64,000 nt of DNA from Buxus sempervirens (lineage: Eukaryota > Streptophyta > Magnoliopsida > Buxales > Buxaceae). The stretch spans positions 16,472,205-16,536,204 of the forward strand of contig OX387184.1 of NCBI GenBank assembly GCA_947561395.2, in the 5' to 3' direction. A program made the translations under genes and the position numbers. Below the pieces are notes generated by a model. That model did no database searches. It was not told the DNA's origin and saw only the letters and a program-made list of their open reading frames with translations. The number at the start of each line of letters is the position of its first letter. Positions within the stretch are counted from its first letter, which is position 1. This document shows, piece after piece, positions 46,700-60,500 of this stretch.

Positions 46700-49600
46700 T
46701 AATGAATGCGTAGGGCACGTGGCGAAGATCGATGGATGCTCCAACCGATCTTCCATGCAAGAGGCTCCAACCGATTTGAGGGCGCATGGGAGTGGGGGTG
46801 AGGGACCATGTGATAGAAAAGTCATCGGACAGCAAGGGTATTATAGTCTTTTACCACTGGATGCCCTAATTCTAACCCTTAAAGCCTTGGCTGTTGCATG
46901 GTCTAAGGTCCATGGTTGGGCTAAGACTGCTTCTTCCATGGTTGAAAAAAGGTAGAAGCATGCATGAATCATAACATCTCTAAACAATTTGAAAAGTAAA
47001 AATGGACCAAATGATCCAAAACTGTTTTTCTTTACATGGTTTCCACTACTCCCCCTTTTTTTTGTTTTTTGTTTTGGTAAGACATGGTTTCCGCTATTCA
47101 ATTTATGCATAGAAGTATCTATAGGTTTTTGAAGATGAGCCATGCAAAGACATGGCTGCTTTGGGCCCTGTGAGGATGGACATAGGAAGCTATAAGCCTT
47201 GTCCAAATCAGAAGCCTTAGCTTTAACAGAAAGCAAACTGAGTCATTTCAGCTCACTCCTTTTCAAATTTAAAAACTAAGCTCCAGCTTAGCCTATTCAA
47301 AATATATTTAGACCTTAAGCCACTCAAGGCCCATTAATGGCCCTATATTTTGGGCCTATATTTGCCTTACCAAAGGACTTTTTACTGGGTTCAAACAGGG
47401 TTCATGTGGGCCCTATCAATTTTAGAAGTATTTGGCAATACATAGCATATTAAACCACAAAGAAGAAACCATCCTTTTCCCGAGTAAGGACTGTGTCAAA
47501 CAATGTAAGGCTAGGCTAAGGGACGTCCAAGCCGCCTCCTCAATTGTACCGTATAGGCTTAAAATTGAGACCTAGTCCAACAAGAAGCACATATGAGTTA
47601 ACTGAAAAACCAGTCCCAGTTGGTAAATATTAGATTTGAGATGAACTCTAAACTCAGACATCTTAGGTTTGAATCTCCCTCTTAACCGGAAGGTAGATTG
47701 TACAGCCCTTATCTGCACTTTTATTTACAGCATTGAATTAGTGTTGTTCAATATGGGTCCTACACCCAAAAAAAAAAATAGAACCTAAAAAAATGGATGA
47801 ACAATAAGTGAACGGCATCCTATATATGATGCAAATAACATGGTAGATAGAAGCTGCACAGTCCCTCATTCCCTCTTTAACTCCCCTAGGGTGGGTCCAA
47901 AGGCCCAGCATAGGGTAGATTCTATGTTATTATTTAGAGAAAAAGATATACATATGTCCCACGTTTTGACTTTAACATTAATCAATTCGGAGTGTAAGAA
48001 ACCTAATCTTACATAAATAGCTTTAACGACAAGTTTAGGCTAAAGCTTCAATGGCCCAAACTGATCCATTAGCAGCCCTTTAGCTTTCAGACTGTAATGA
48101 CACCATCTCTCTCCCTCTCTCTGATTAGAGAATGAGTGTTAATGACTGCACTTTTCACATGTTGGAATCTTAAACCATCATTCCTAATCCTTGAATGTGC
48201 TTAATTAAACATCTTTTAAATGAATATATCCCAAGTAATTATGCAAATTTTTTAGCAAACAAAAAGTTTTCGATATTAAAAGATTCAAAATATTTGAGGA
48301 GTTTTAATTTAAGATATTTACAAAAATGCGTCAATAACTTGATTATAAAACATAATATTACTACAAGCCAACTTTCTATGGGTGGCAATAATGTGATGAT
48401 AATGCTTAATACATAATTAATTATGAAAATATTTTTTTAATAATATGGATTAAGTATGGATCCATCAAAGACCTAAAATTCAAACCCAGATAGATTTGAG
48501 CATGCAATTCACTGAAAATCTAATTTGTAGAGACTGGGGCTCAACTCAAGGGCTATTCTTATATTGTGTTTAATTATATATATCCAGACTGACAGAATCT
48601 ACTTACCCGTATTAATCCTCAGAATTTTAAATTGTTACACATGACCAAACAATAAAGCGGGTGTCACTTGGGATGGTGGCAAAGCCTCGCTATATTCGCA
48701 TCCAAGGCTTGCATTCAAAACCCACCCTTATCATATCAAAGTGAAAGTACTCGATAGCTTGCGTCTATCTATAGTTGTAAATTTAATTTGGACCACGCAA
48801 CTCGCAAATCCCGCCGGCACCCAATCCAACATGAATAAGAGCCCAAACTAAGCATTTAGATTGAGTTTTAATTTGAGCTAGGTTTCATTTTTATCCTGAA
48901 GTTGAGTTTGGGTGGGGTTCGGGCTCATGCTATATAACCCAGAAAGCTCGGTCAAGACCAACTTAGTTACATGCATAAATATATACATACATATATTTAT
49001 TTGTATTCACACACATATATATCACACATAAATATATGTAAATAAATATGTATGTGTGTGTATATATATGCACCACATTTTTTCTTTACACTGTCTTTGT
49101 AGTTATCTAATCAACTATAAAACATACATTATTAACATGTGAGAACAAATTTGTGAATTTTTTTATCAAAATAAAATAATGTATATAGTATATATATACA
49201 ATGAAATAACATAATATATATATATAATATGTAAAAATGTATCAAATAAAATAATGTATATCTGTGTGTGTGTCTTATGCTACAATAAATGTGATATTCC
49301 AACATTTGCATTTATAGCAAAAAATGTAAAAAAATATTCAAAAGTTATTTTGTTTGGGCCAACCTAAACTCAAACAATGAATTTATTTTCAATGAGTTAC
49401 AGTCAGTGCGAGCCAACGACAAGTTTGTGCTAGTAATTTTTAGATTATTTTGAGCCCAAATCATCATAACTCGACCCAACTCAACCCACCCCTAACTAGA
49501 CATTTCTAGTCGTTAATGGAATTACCGCTATATGCAGGCCCCACGGGTTTCCTCTAAAGTTGCACTCTCAAAGAAAAGGTAAGTGTGATGAATATGTGCA

Positions 49601-50090
49601 ATTATACCCGCTACTACTTGAAGGGGCCAATTCCGGAGATAAATATAGCCATTAAAAAAAAGGAGACCTAATAGTAAATATAAAATTTCAGAGTGACAGA
49701 CTTCACGCATTGATCAGAAAATTTAATTAGCACTTCTGCTATATCTCCATTGCTGTCCTTATTGATCAAACCAAACACTACCAGTTGATGGCTTGCCCAC
49801 CTCACACAACCAGGGACATTATGCCAAAGAAAAATATAAAATCGCTCTCTTATTTTAGAGTAACAAATAAAAAATTAATAGAATAATTATAAAACCCCAA
49901 CTATAAACCACTTCACAGTTTTACATTATCAAATGAAGCATATCCACCCCCAACTCAAGACCAACCGGAATCTAACCCACTTACCCATGAGACAAACTCT
50001 GCAACAATCTGACCCACTTCCAAACGAACCTCAATTGCAGGCACTCAGCATCCCCACAGCTCTGCTTTGATAAAAGCTAGCTTCTCCATC
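46700..50090. other. Gene-free spacer with old repeats
   Basis: No gene seen. Contains a possible tRNA-related SINE piece (about 47590-47770, B-box-like GGTTTGAATCT preceded ~60 bp upstream by CCCAGTTGGTAAATA) and dispersed repeat copy B. Confidence 0.4.
48818..49497. repeat. Dispersed repeat copy B (uninterrupted)
   Basis: Homologous to 36236-38372 without the Helitron. Contains an expanded TATG/ATAT microsatellite region at about 48965-49275. Ends are rich in CCAAC/GTTGG-type blocks; probably an old non-autonomous DNA element. Confidence 0.55.
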
Positions 50091-50095
50091 ATGTA

Positions 50096-52257
50096 TCACT
50101 CGGCTATGGCCATTGAAGAAGCTGGATGATTAGTTACAATCTCATAACCACCCACTTCATTCTCATCTTCATCTTCATCATCTCCTTCTTGATTCTGATC
50201 CATATTTTCACTTTCGAGATCTTCCATTACCGACTCCGGTCTCGGTTGCTCCTGTCGGAGGGGCTGCGGTTGTTCAGGCCTGCTCATCATCTGCATCACA
50301 ATGTCTTCTGCCTTTAAACCCAAATCAGGATTGAATGAATTATCAATCCTCTTGGTCTTCTCTTTGTACAGTTCATCAAGCTGCTGAAAGTATGGACATG
50401 TCTTGGAATCTTCAGGCCTCTTCTTGTTACTCTCCTTCACCTTCTTGAAGTACTTGTTAATGTTCTCCCATTTCTCCTTGCATCTCTTCGCGCTCCGGTC
50501 GTAACCAAGCTTTTTCATGGAGGTCGAGATCTCCTCCCATAGAGGCCCTTTAGGCACATTGTCTTGATACTTAAGGTCGAGACTGGTTCGAAGCTTAATC
50601 AAAGCTTCAACTTCAGCTTTCGGCCATCGAGAAGAGCTTGTGATCATGAAATTCTCACTACTGCCTCTAAAATTCTCAGCATTATCGGATCTTGGATTCT
50701 CGATAACTTTTTCTGATGGCGATGATGAATTCTCCTGCAATTGCACCGGGTTTGATTGCTCAGATATCTTCTGCAAGAAAGCGATCACTGCTGCATCTTT
50801 CGCGGCCGCGATCGAGCGTTCTTGGACTAGCATCTCATGTTCTCTATTCATTCTCGCCATTTCTTGCATCTTCCAAGCTTCTTCTCTTACCATACGATCG
50901 TGTTCGCGTTTCTCTATTGCCTCTAAGAAATTCTTCTGCAAATTCTCTTGCTTCGCAATTACCTCCTTCATTAGCCTGTCAAAGAAGGCCGCCATTTTTC
51001 TCTTTTTCTTACGCGTGCCTTCAGATTCTTCTCCAGAGGATGAAGAAGAGGCAGTGGAAGTGGAGATGAGATCTGTGGGGAGATTCTGCAGAGAAGATGC
51101 CACATTGTTTTGAAGGGCAACTGCCGGGTTTGCTGCCGTCGTCGTCGCTGCCGCCATTGCCGCCATTGAAGATTGATTTTTGTCCGGCGAAAGAGGTGGA
51201 AGTGAGGGCTGTTTCAGGTTATCAAGAGCTTCTAATTGATCGAAAAACCGGTAGGCCTTGCCATCTTGTTTGGAAGCTCGACCATCTTTGGTTCTCTTGT
51301 AGTACTTATAGACGTTCTCGAACTTCTCCTTGCATTTCTTGGCGCTTCGATGATAACCAAGCTCTGAGAGTTTCCTGGTAATTAATAAAAGTTCCATGGA
51401 CATCTTGAAATCACCAACGGATCGAATCTAGAGGATTCAACCATTAAAATAGGAAACTGAGTAATAAAACATTAAAACCAAGAGCAGACACAGCTAGCAC
51501 AAGAGATTCTCAGTCGGCCTTTAGGTTTGTCAGCAAAACAAGATAATTAAAATCCCTGAAAGGCTGAAACCCCTTGTTTTTGATGATTATCAAGGCATTA
51601 GTTTGCTTTTGTCTTTGTTTAAAGAGAGAGGATAGAGAGAGAAAGAGAGATATAATGCCCATGAATTCATGTGGGGGAGGAGAACCGGTAATAGTTCTGG
51701 GTTATAAATAAAAAGTAGAAACAGTCATAAAAGCCATGTTTTTTTAAAACCAATCTTGATGTATATGAGTGAGAAAGGCATGCAAATAGAAGAAAATTTC
51801 TGATAATTGATTGGAAAAATGAAAAAAAGATGCTAACTAAATTCAGAAGTATCTCTCCTGAGTTTCTCCTTTTAATGATGAATTAAAATACTGTCTCTGC
51901 AATCTAAAAACTGTAAATTCGTGAAAAAATCCCAAGAAAGAAAGAAGGGTGAATCAGAATTTCATGAATTCGGAGCTAATTAAAACGAAATTACCTAGAA
52001 ACTTCATCCCATAGAGGAGCTTTCAGATTGGAGTCACGGAATGCAACATCCATATCAGATCGTATCTTCAACAAAGCCAAAGTTTCCTGACGCGGCCACC
52101 TGCTTCCAGAAGAATTCCGGTCACCCTCTTCACCTCTACCTCTCTCTTCTTCTTTGAACTCACCTGCAACCGACCCCACAACACCCACCTCACTCGCATG
52201 ATTCCCGGCGTCATCTCCGCCGCCGGAACTCCCCAACATACCTGAGATCCCCAACAT
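50096..52257 (-). CDS. GT-2-like trihelix transcription factor, two exons, 513 aa
   Basis: Plant-specific nuclear DNA-binding protein of the GT-2 clade (GTL1, DF1, GT-2), which binds GT elements in promoters and often represses growth genes. Exon 1 is 51995-52257 and exon 2 is 50096-51374, with a GTAATT/CCAG intron, phase 2, 514 codons with stop. The start is the first true ATG (MLGISGMLGSSGGGDD). First trihelix ~residues 50-135: RWPRQETLALLKIRSDMDVA, then SAKKCKEKFENVYKYYKRTK. A Lys/Arg signal KKKRK precedes a central Glu/Arg-rich coiled coil (~190-270: FDRLMKEVIAKQENLQKNFL). Second trihelix ~305-400: RWPKAEVEALIKLRTSLDLK, then SAKRCKEKWENINKYFKKVK. The tail is acidic. Trp/Trp/Phe core residues are kept in both. 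Length is in the usual range. Confidence 0.95.
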
Positions 52258-53076
52258 CAAACTCACCGGAATTTACAGCCAAGAACCCAAAGAAAAAAGG
52301 TGAATTGAGAGTTTTTTTTTTTTGGGTGAAGATGGGGGCAGGGTGAAATTCTCAGCTGGTTTATTAGATGGTGGGCTCAGCGTCTGTGCCTGCAGTCTCC
52401 CAAACAAAACGTTTTTGGCTTCAGTTATCGAATCTTCTTCTTCAATTCTACCCTCTTTTGCTCATCTGTTAAAGAACACTCAGAACGTGGCTTGGGTTCT
52501 CCCTGTAATGGCAGAAAGAAAGGAAAAAAAGTAAAAGAAAAAGATTAAGAGAAATCCAGAATTCGTCACCAGTAATAACAGCTGCAGATAGCGACGATGT
52601 TGATAATAAATTAGTTTTTGTCTGTCCAGCTAAATTTAGTTAAAGGCCGGCCCATGTAGGTCAGCTTTGCTTTTTGAGCGTTTTTGGGTTTCAGTGGCTT
52701 TGTCTGCACTTACATAGCAAAATTACCTACTTACCCCATCACTAATTATCATTGCCTTCAATCATTGTTGCTTACTTATGCTCTTTTGACTGAATTCAAA
52801 TTATCGGATTTTTTACATTTCCAAAAATACCCTTATAGTTGAAAATCAAAAATAATTTCACATCTCTAACCACTTACTACAACAAGAAACTAAACGCATT
52901 TCCTCTACTCCTAAAATCTAATAGTACCATGATATCACCGGCTAGGATGTGTTTTCAAGTGTAGGGCAGCCTCCTGACACAAGGTACCTGTCTGTCCATT
53001 CATTTCAGGCTAATACTACTAAGTGGTACCACACCCCAAAACACAATCTCAACCAGGTTACCACCGACTATCTACA

Positions 53077-53283
53077 TCTATACTATATATAACGATAATA
53101 GGCCACTTGGGAAGCGTGCTAACTATTATGCATGACTTCCCCAAAAAGCCCTCATTCTCCTTTGTAAAGGCATCATTGATATATGGTTAAAATAGTCAAA
53201 ACCATGTCTATTCATTTAAAATCTGGACAGTTCCAAAATTGTTTTCTCCCTCTACGTGCAATATTGTAGAGGCACCCCGCTAG
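53077..53283 (+). mobile_element. Small non-autonomous Helitron, 207 bp
   Basis: Starts TCTATACTATATATAACG after host A (53076) and ends CTAG before host T (53284). The 3' hairpin is CCTCTAC (53249-53255) with GTAGAGG (53266-53272), then seven bases to CTAG, a textbook Helitron end. It shares CTTGGGAAGCGTGCTAA with the Helitron at 57331-57546. Confidence 0.8.
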
Positions 53284-53648
53284 TATAGTATACCAGAGGG
53301 TACCATATCAACTATAGCCTACCGGAGGAAACATTTTCGACCAGAAATCATATGCACCTAAATTATTGCGCAAGGCGGTGTGATTGCTACATTTAATTCA
53401 AAAATCAAGAAATTAATTTATAAGGTTAATGCACCTTTCGCAATATACTTATAGGAATTTCAAATGTAAGGGAAAAGAAAGCTTGCCAATTCAAAAAATA
53501 TATGTTTCAATCTCATTGGAGACCGATACAAGGAGAGTACGGAAGATCTGAAAGAAATTCCTTCCTCCTTATAGACACCAATGCATGCTTTTCGGTGCAA
53601 ACAATATGTGTTGGTTAACTACCAATTTAACTTGTTCGAATAAATGGA

Positions 53649-53649
<1 letters not shown>

Positions 53650-53682
<33 letters not shown>

Positions 53683-53683
53683 T
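53650..53683 (+). repeat. (ATT)n microsatellite
   Basis: About eleven ATT units. Confidence 0.95.
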
Positions 53684-53699
53684 TCGAGTAAATCGCAAG

Positions 53700-55485
53700 T
53701 TCTTAAACAATGACTGGGACATCATTGACCATAAGATAATGTACGCATGACTAGTTGAGTCCATAGAATTTGGTTCACGTATATTGTGTAAGAAACATTA
53801 TAAACGTTACTTGTTGCACTTGGAGCCTTCCAAAGGACAGAAAGAAAATACTACAAATATGAATCTAAATAATAAAATGTTAACTTTTGATGAGGCCATA
53901 GGTTTTTTCTTCTTTTTTTTTTGTGTCAACCCTGCCAACTTTCAAGTGGAAGATATGAATTCTTATCTCTCAATTCAATTTCCACCGGTTTGACTACTAA
54001 TTAACATCTTTTAGTTTATTTGTTTATATGTTCAAGAGTTTTCTTTTGTTTTTTTTTTTTTAAACAAAAATTGGTAACCTGTAGTACTCAATGTGTTTTA
54101 ACCATTGTCTTTTTCTCTTCTCATAAAATTGAATTTCTTTATTTCTTTCATTTTAGGGGCCTCACCTGTAGATTGAGGCCGTATCGTGTACAACCAAAAA
54201 ACCCCACGGCACCCTACATGAAGTTTCGTCGTTGTTGGCCTTATCAGTTTTTTGAATTTTTTTATTTGTGGGGCCACAATACTTCAGCGTTGAAGGTACT
54301 ACTATGGGGTTTTCTTCTTTTTTTTCACTTCTTAGTGTAGTTTAAATCATCTATAGATCATGTCGATAATCACCTATAGACATCAATAAATGAATGAATC
54401 AAGATGGCAATCACCTATTGTATAAATGATTATCGTTATGACAATTACTTACAGGCTACGAATGAGCATTTTTTTCGGACTCGTCCGTAAATGATTTAAA
54501 TCCTTGAATAATAGAGGAAAGCATACCTATTTTTCATTTGCTAGTTTAACGGTAAAATATGTGTACTCGTCGGCTTCCTGCACTGATGTGGACACATGTT
54601 TCACTGTGGGACCAGTAGGTCAAACATGGAGTAGCTCCAACTGATTTACCCCCGTATTAAAAAATTTTTTGCAACATCCAAATAATATCAGGAAAATTAT
54701 TTTCCAGTTCTTTTATTTCACTTTTCTTTTACTTTCTTTTCTCACATGTTTTTCTTGCATTCTCTTGACGTCGAAAGAGAGTCTCATTCTCCTTCCAATA
54801 AATAGGAAGGAATGATAGCCTATAGCTATACTTTATGAGGGCAATTTTGTCAGACATGAACAATTAAGCAGTGGAACAAGGAGAAATGTATATTTTCTCC
54901 ACCTTTCAATGAAAAAAAAATTAAAAGCCCACTTTTCTGGTCGTCTTCTTCGGCACCCATGAATTGCTATTCAAACTTTTTGAAACTTATTAAAAAAGGG
55001 TACGTTAAGCAAAAACAAAGAAGAAGCCTCAAGATCACCACTCATTAGTGGGTTAAAACGTGGCAGTCATGTGCCCACGCAGCAGCAGACGGGAACAAGA
55101 CTAGACATGCGCCTAGACATGTCACTGATTGTAACCATTCAATCCGCAGATGCTATTCTCATCCTTGCAATTGGCTCCGGACAAATTCTCTTAAATGTCG
55201 AAAGAATGTGGCAAGGAGGTAACAAGATTTTTTTATGAAAGTGGAACCCACATAATTTGAATTTGACTGTGTCAAAATGCAGGCCATGTGTACATGTAAT
55301 GCCATTTATGAAAAAATGGGGGACCATTTCCCTTAGCCCCCAAGCTATAGTGTGCACTGATGTTGGCAGTAAACCCTCATTAATTCTTCAAAGTTCAGGA
55401 CCACCCCATATGCGCTGTAGATGTTTACAGTTTGCCAAATTGTAGGACTTAGTTGCTCGGATGGGCTCTAAGTTCAGAAACTTTA

Positions 55486-55528
<43 letters not shown>

Positions 55529-56990
55529 CGTGCGCATGCGAATGTTTGTGTGCATGCGAATGCCTGTGTGTGCGTGTGTGTGTGTGATTTTTGCTTTGTT
55601 ATTTTCTCAAATGCATAAAGCATTTGGATATTGAGAAAAAATGAAAAATAAAAATAAAAATAAAAAATGTTGTAGGAGCCAGCATCTGAGAAATGCAAAA
55701 TAAAAGACCATTATGCCTCAAAACTGAATGAACTCGAAAATGCATCCACATTATTATATAAAAGAAAATATAAAGATTCTGACTTAACATTTGGTTTTTC
55801 CCTATACCCCTTAATATTTAAAAAACTTCAATTTTACTAAAATACAATAAATCATAACTCACAAATAATTTCGTAATTTTGATCTCAACCTATGTACAGT
55901 ATGCATGTGCGTAAACTAACTTTTTCTTTTTTAATCATTTCTTATCTTTTTTTTCCAACTCACTTCTTGCATTCTCCCAACGTCAAAACTCACTAAATTT
56001 GAATCAAAAGTCGTCTGAGAACAATGAATATATTCACCACCCTTGCTTTTAAGATAAGTTCGTGGGTTTTCCCCCTTTTTTGGTCCTTGATTTTAGCACA
56101 AGTGGTTAAAAAAAGCGGTTTACGGACAGCCTAGCGCTTGAGATGCTTCAAGTATCAACCTTTGCGGCCGGACTTCTCCAATTTTTATTTTTTTTCCCTT
56201 CCCGTCAAGTAAAGGGCTTCTCTCATTGGGAATATTTAACGTGAAGAAAGTCAATTATGAGTTAGGTCATTGTCGTCGCATTTCATCAGCTTCAAAGTAA
56301 GCCAAAACTACTTCCAATAAGATTCCCACGTCTTCTCAAAGAAAAAATGACTTCTTGAGTTAAACGACAATCTCAACTCAATTAGTGGAGTGACCGCTTA
56401 TGCGGCTGGAAAAAAAAAACATTTCAAAAAATAGTGACAGGAAATCAGATAACCGTTACCGTCCAATCAATCTAAGCAGATAGGCATCCAGATTCTCAAG
56501 CCATTATCAATTTTGACATTTAATAGGGGCATTTTGGGAAGCAGGAGAATAAAAATGGTGATAATTAGGGGAATTGGGAAAAGGGTATTTTTGTAATTGG
56601 GGGATAGGGAACAAGCGTCGGTGGAATTAGTGAGGAAGTGGGAATATAAAAATAAGAACATAATTTGTTAAGCTTCTTGTCTATAATTATTTTATGGAGG
56701 AATGAGTTAGTTTTGTGTCAACAGATTACTTGAAAAGAATGCTTCGGTGGCAGCTTTCTCAAGCTCAAGTCTGATGAAGATGCCGCGGGTATTGACAGGC
56801 ATATCATACAAGCAAGGAATTCTTTCTTTTTCCCATTTTCGACAAACTTCTTTCCTCACAACCTTTCTCTCCTTCTTTAATTAATAAATAATAATAATCA
56901 TACCTTGTCTTTTACACCTAACACAGCCATATAAACGGATCTAATAAAAATTTACGATCACTGTCAAAGTGAATGTGCACGTATGAAGAA
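53700..56990. other. Gene-free spacer
   Basis: AT-rich, with no exon pattern recognised on either strand. Only short unsupported frames, plus a TA/TG microsatellite. Confidence 0.5.
55488..55588. repeat. (TA)n(TG)n compound microsatellite
   Basis: About eleven TA units run into TG/CG runs. Frames across it are artefacts. Confidence 0.9.
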
Positions 56991-57330
56991 AACAGACAGA
57001 GAGGAAACAGTTATAAAACTGATTATTAATTAAGTTTTAAAAAATTAAGACATTTTTTACTTATTGTACCCTTTTATTAATAAATCTTGATGATGATATA
57101 CAAGAGCTTTTTTTTTGGAAAGTCCCACATTTTGGTTAGTATCTTTTAATAAAAAGAGCTAGATAAAGAGGAAATCGTTTTGCAACTAATTATTAAGTTT
57201 TAAAATTTGAGGTGTTTTTTACCATTATACCTTTTTATTAATGAATCTTCGTAACGATGAGTAAGAGCTTTTTGGAAAGTCACATTTTGGATTGCGCTAT
57301 TATTCCAAGAGGAGCATTGCCTTATATATA
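56990..57330 (-). repeat. Two diverged tandem copies of a Helitron-related unit
   Basis: Units of ~170-190 bp near 56997-57150 and 57163-57330 share AGAGGAAA, ATTATTAAGTTTTAAAA, TACCCTTTTATTAAT and GGAAAGTC...ACATTTTGG. The second ends CCTTATATATA directly at the next Helitron insertion. A third such unit is within 57380-57546. They look like stacked insertions of one Helitron family. Confidence 0.55.
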
Positions 57331-57546
57331 CTAGCAGGGCCCACATGCAGTACTGCACACACGTAAAAAAAGGAGGGCGCAGTTTTAAAAAGGTGTTAGG
57401 TTTTGAAAGATTTGGAACATTTTTTTATCATTGTACCCTTTTATTGATAAGTATTGGCAGTGGAAATGTAAGAGCTATTGTGGAAAGATGAACATTTTGC
57501 TTAGCACGCTTCCCAAGGGAGCGCCTCATTTTATATATAGTAGAGA
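57331..57546 (-). mobile_element. Small non-autonomous Helitron, 216 bp
   Basis: On the minus strand it starts TCTCTACTATATATAAAATG at 57546 and ends CCCTGCTAG at 57331, between host A (57330) and T (57547). The TGCAGTACTGCA palindrome at 57346-57357 lies 11 bp before the 3' end. It shares CTTGGGAAGCGTGCTAA with 53077-53283. Confidence 0.75.
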
Positions 57547-57549
57547 TAG

Positions 57550-60500
57550 TATAGATAGATAGATAGATATAGATAATAAGGAATTGTTGACGTTCGCAGT
57601 AGTCCCAACAATTAGGCAACCCAGGTGGACACCAGAACAAGGTACACACGTGAATGCGCGTTGAAATCATGTGACTCCCACGTTGATGCGGGAAAGACTT
57701 GACTTCATTTCGGTTCTTTTAAAGAAGACCCTGAGAAACCGGAAAGACGAAGGGCTAAAAAGAAAAGAAAAAATGTTTTGTTTCTGGCCATTTTTGGGAC
57801 ATTCAAAGAAATCTAAACAAGGTGAGGGGAGAGCCAAACTTTTCAGAGCCCGTCGATATGATAAATCCCTTTTGAATGGGAATCCATGATGTGGCCCTTC
57901 ACACTATCTCTCTCTCTCTACATGCCGCATCACTCTAAAGAGGGTGACAGGAAGCAACACCAATGGACCTGATAGGGGCCAAATTAAGCTTTTACAAAGT
58001 CCTTTTGGGGTAGTGATGTAGGCCAGAGGGTCTCCCAATTTGAAAGGGTTCTTTAATGTTGAGCCACACACCCCCCCTTCTTTTCTCAGTTCAGAGACCC
58101 TGCAGCAAACTCACAAAATGATACCACAGACCATTCAAGAGCAAGTATCATGCATAACTACATATGGTTAAATTCGTTTGTAGCAGTTTATAAAAACCCA
58201 AGACTTTGAGTATAAAACCAAGGTTATAAGTACTTCATAGATGACCCATCTACAAAAACCAATTTGTTTAGGATCTTATATTATTCAGAAACCAATTGCA
58301 GATATAAGATCAAAGCGGCAATAACTTAAGAAAATTTAACAGGAAAACAACAAGTCCATTTCAATATTCATAGCTAATTTAGCTTTCATGTGGCCTTTTT
58401 TACATAACAAACATCATTAGCTACTAATAACTTATAAGCATCCAAAGACAGAATTGTGCTTGCCAAACCTCTATAGACTGACTGTTACATGGTCAGTCAG
58501 GAACAGTGAAATGTTGCAAGAACCAAATATAAACTACATATAAACGGATTGTTTCAAATTTAGAAAGAACAAAAAGATATAAACGAAATGCAAAAGAATA
58601 TTGACAGGAAAATGAAAGATCATGGTGGGATATAACTTTAAGAGGGCATGAGAAAGCTTGAAACAACTTGCTTTCAAAACCCTTTTTAAGCTCCGACTAA
58701 ACCCCAATTAACATAGTGTGAATGAATTCTAAACATTATGTTAAAAATACACTCAGGGCAAACTGAGTGATGGCCATGCCAGGACTATTAAGTCAAACCA
58801 AGTCAAGTGGAATGGGGGAAGCTGGCAACCGCTTCTTCCAGTTCGAGTGAGTCTTGTAAAATCAAAATAGACCAAAAGAAAAAAGGGTTTTATGGAACTG
58901 GAAAAAAAATTTTAATTTTTAACTAACATTAAATAAGATTTGTCTCGTTAAGTTCTATGTTATCATCCATGGTTTTCAGGATGCCTTAAGGATTATTTTT
59001 TCTATTTTATGCTTGATAAAGTATTTCGGTGATACACTTCAGCAGCCAGTTATCCCTTTCCATGTGATTGGAAGGTCCTGCCATTACAATGTCAGTGAAA
59101 TCCAACATAATAGCATTTTTCCTCATGCCCATCCTTATGCACAAAGAAGACATGTCATGAGACAAAAAGTCCCAAACACATCTACCAGTCCAATTTCTAC
59201 TAAGAACCAAGTATATCAATGTTTATTCTAATTAAAGTTGACCATATCAGTTCTCGCTTGTTTCGACATCACGATTGAGTAGCAGATCAGTTTATAAAGC
59301 AAAATTGATAACTAAAATCCTGCAATCTCCAATTAACGAATGTTCTGCCTTTAGAATCTGTAAAGCATATATTCTAGCTTGCCTTTTTCACATTTTTATA
59401 AGCCAATAGCTACAATTGATCCGACATTATTCCAAAAACAAAAATGATCCTACATTATTCTACAGATTCTTAGACAGATCACAATCCTTTTTATTGATGT
59501 CCATTTGTTTGCACTTGTATAAATCTGTAATTACCTAATAGTTCGTTCTTCCAGCCAGGAACAAGCATGGTATGCCTCTACCCCTAGTCAAGCTTTAAAA
59601 GCAAAACTGATAACTTTAATCTTACTGTCTCCAATTAAGTAATGTTCTAAATTTAAAACAAGTAGAGTATTTCATCTTACACTATGATATTCCAACTTAA
59701 TTTTTCACATATTCTGCATCTAGAAGCAAATAGATATAAGAATCCTACAGAAGACCACTTCAGCTTTGAAAATATTCTTTTGAACAGATCTCCCTTTCCC
59801 AACCTTAGCCATTGCTTACACACCATGCCTTTTCTCAACTCACCTCCATTTTGGTCGTGCAAGTAATAGCAAGGAATGATTATGGCATTATAGTTTAGGC
59901 ATATATTACATGTACCTCTCTCCTACTCAATCTACAAATCCCAAGCCATATTAATAGCATTTTGGCCATGTCATCTTCAAGACAAAGACACCCCCACCAC
60001 CCTCTTGAGGCATATTATGAGGAAAATGTCACTATAAAATGAGATGAAGTAGCACTAGCACCTCAAGCAGGAAACCGAATAAGTCTTTGGAGAAGATTTT
60101 TCCATGTCTAAGTTTATCTGTAAATTGAGAGAGAGAGAGGATTTTAAATTTACATACCATCCATGCGAAAGTGAAATTCAAAGAATAAACAAGGAAGTTT
60201 GAAAGAAAACATAAAAGAAATAAGAAGTCCTTTGTTCCTAGTTAAAGCTTGGTAGTTATGTGGTGCATGACCTCCCACTTGAAAGTAGGTGGGATGGAAT
60301 AAAAGTAACATGTTCCCTAAATGTGCTCTAATTGAGACTCAGTAAGTTTGTCAAGAAATAAAACGAGAGACACCTAGAACTCAATTAATTGCAGAAAAGT
60401 TTTCCCACTTTTTTCAAGGTAAATTATGGGAGGTGGTATAAATAAGCAACTTGGTGTCACTCAGGTATTTAGTATCTTGAACATCTCAACCAAGAAGTAC

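Noticed and set aside
47590-47770. Possible tRNA gene (B-box-like GGTTTGAATCT)
   Set aside because: No acceptor stem or anticodon loop; at most a SINE remnant.
50640-51381. Plus-strand frames of 94-157 aa
   Set aside because: Shadows of the trihelix factor exon 2 on the opposite strand.
59007-59231. Overlapping 70-72 aa frames on both strands
   Set aside because: No splice context, motif or compositional signal; chance frames in AT-rich DNA.
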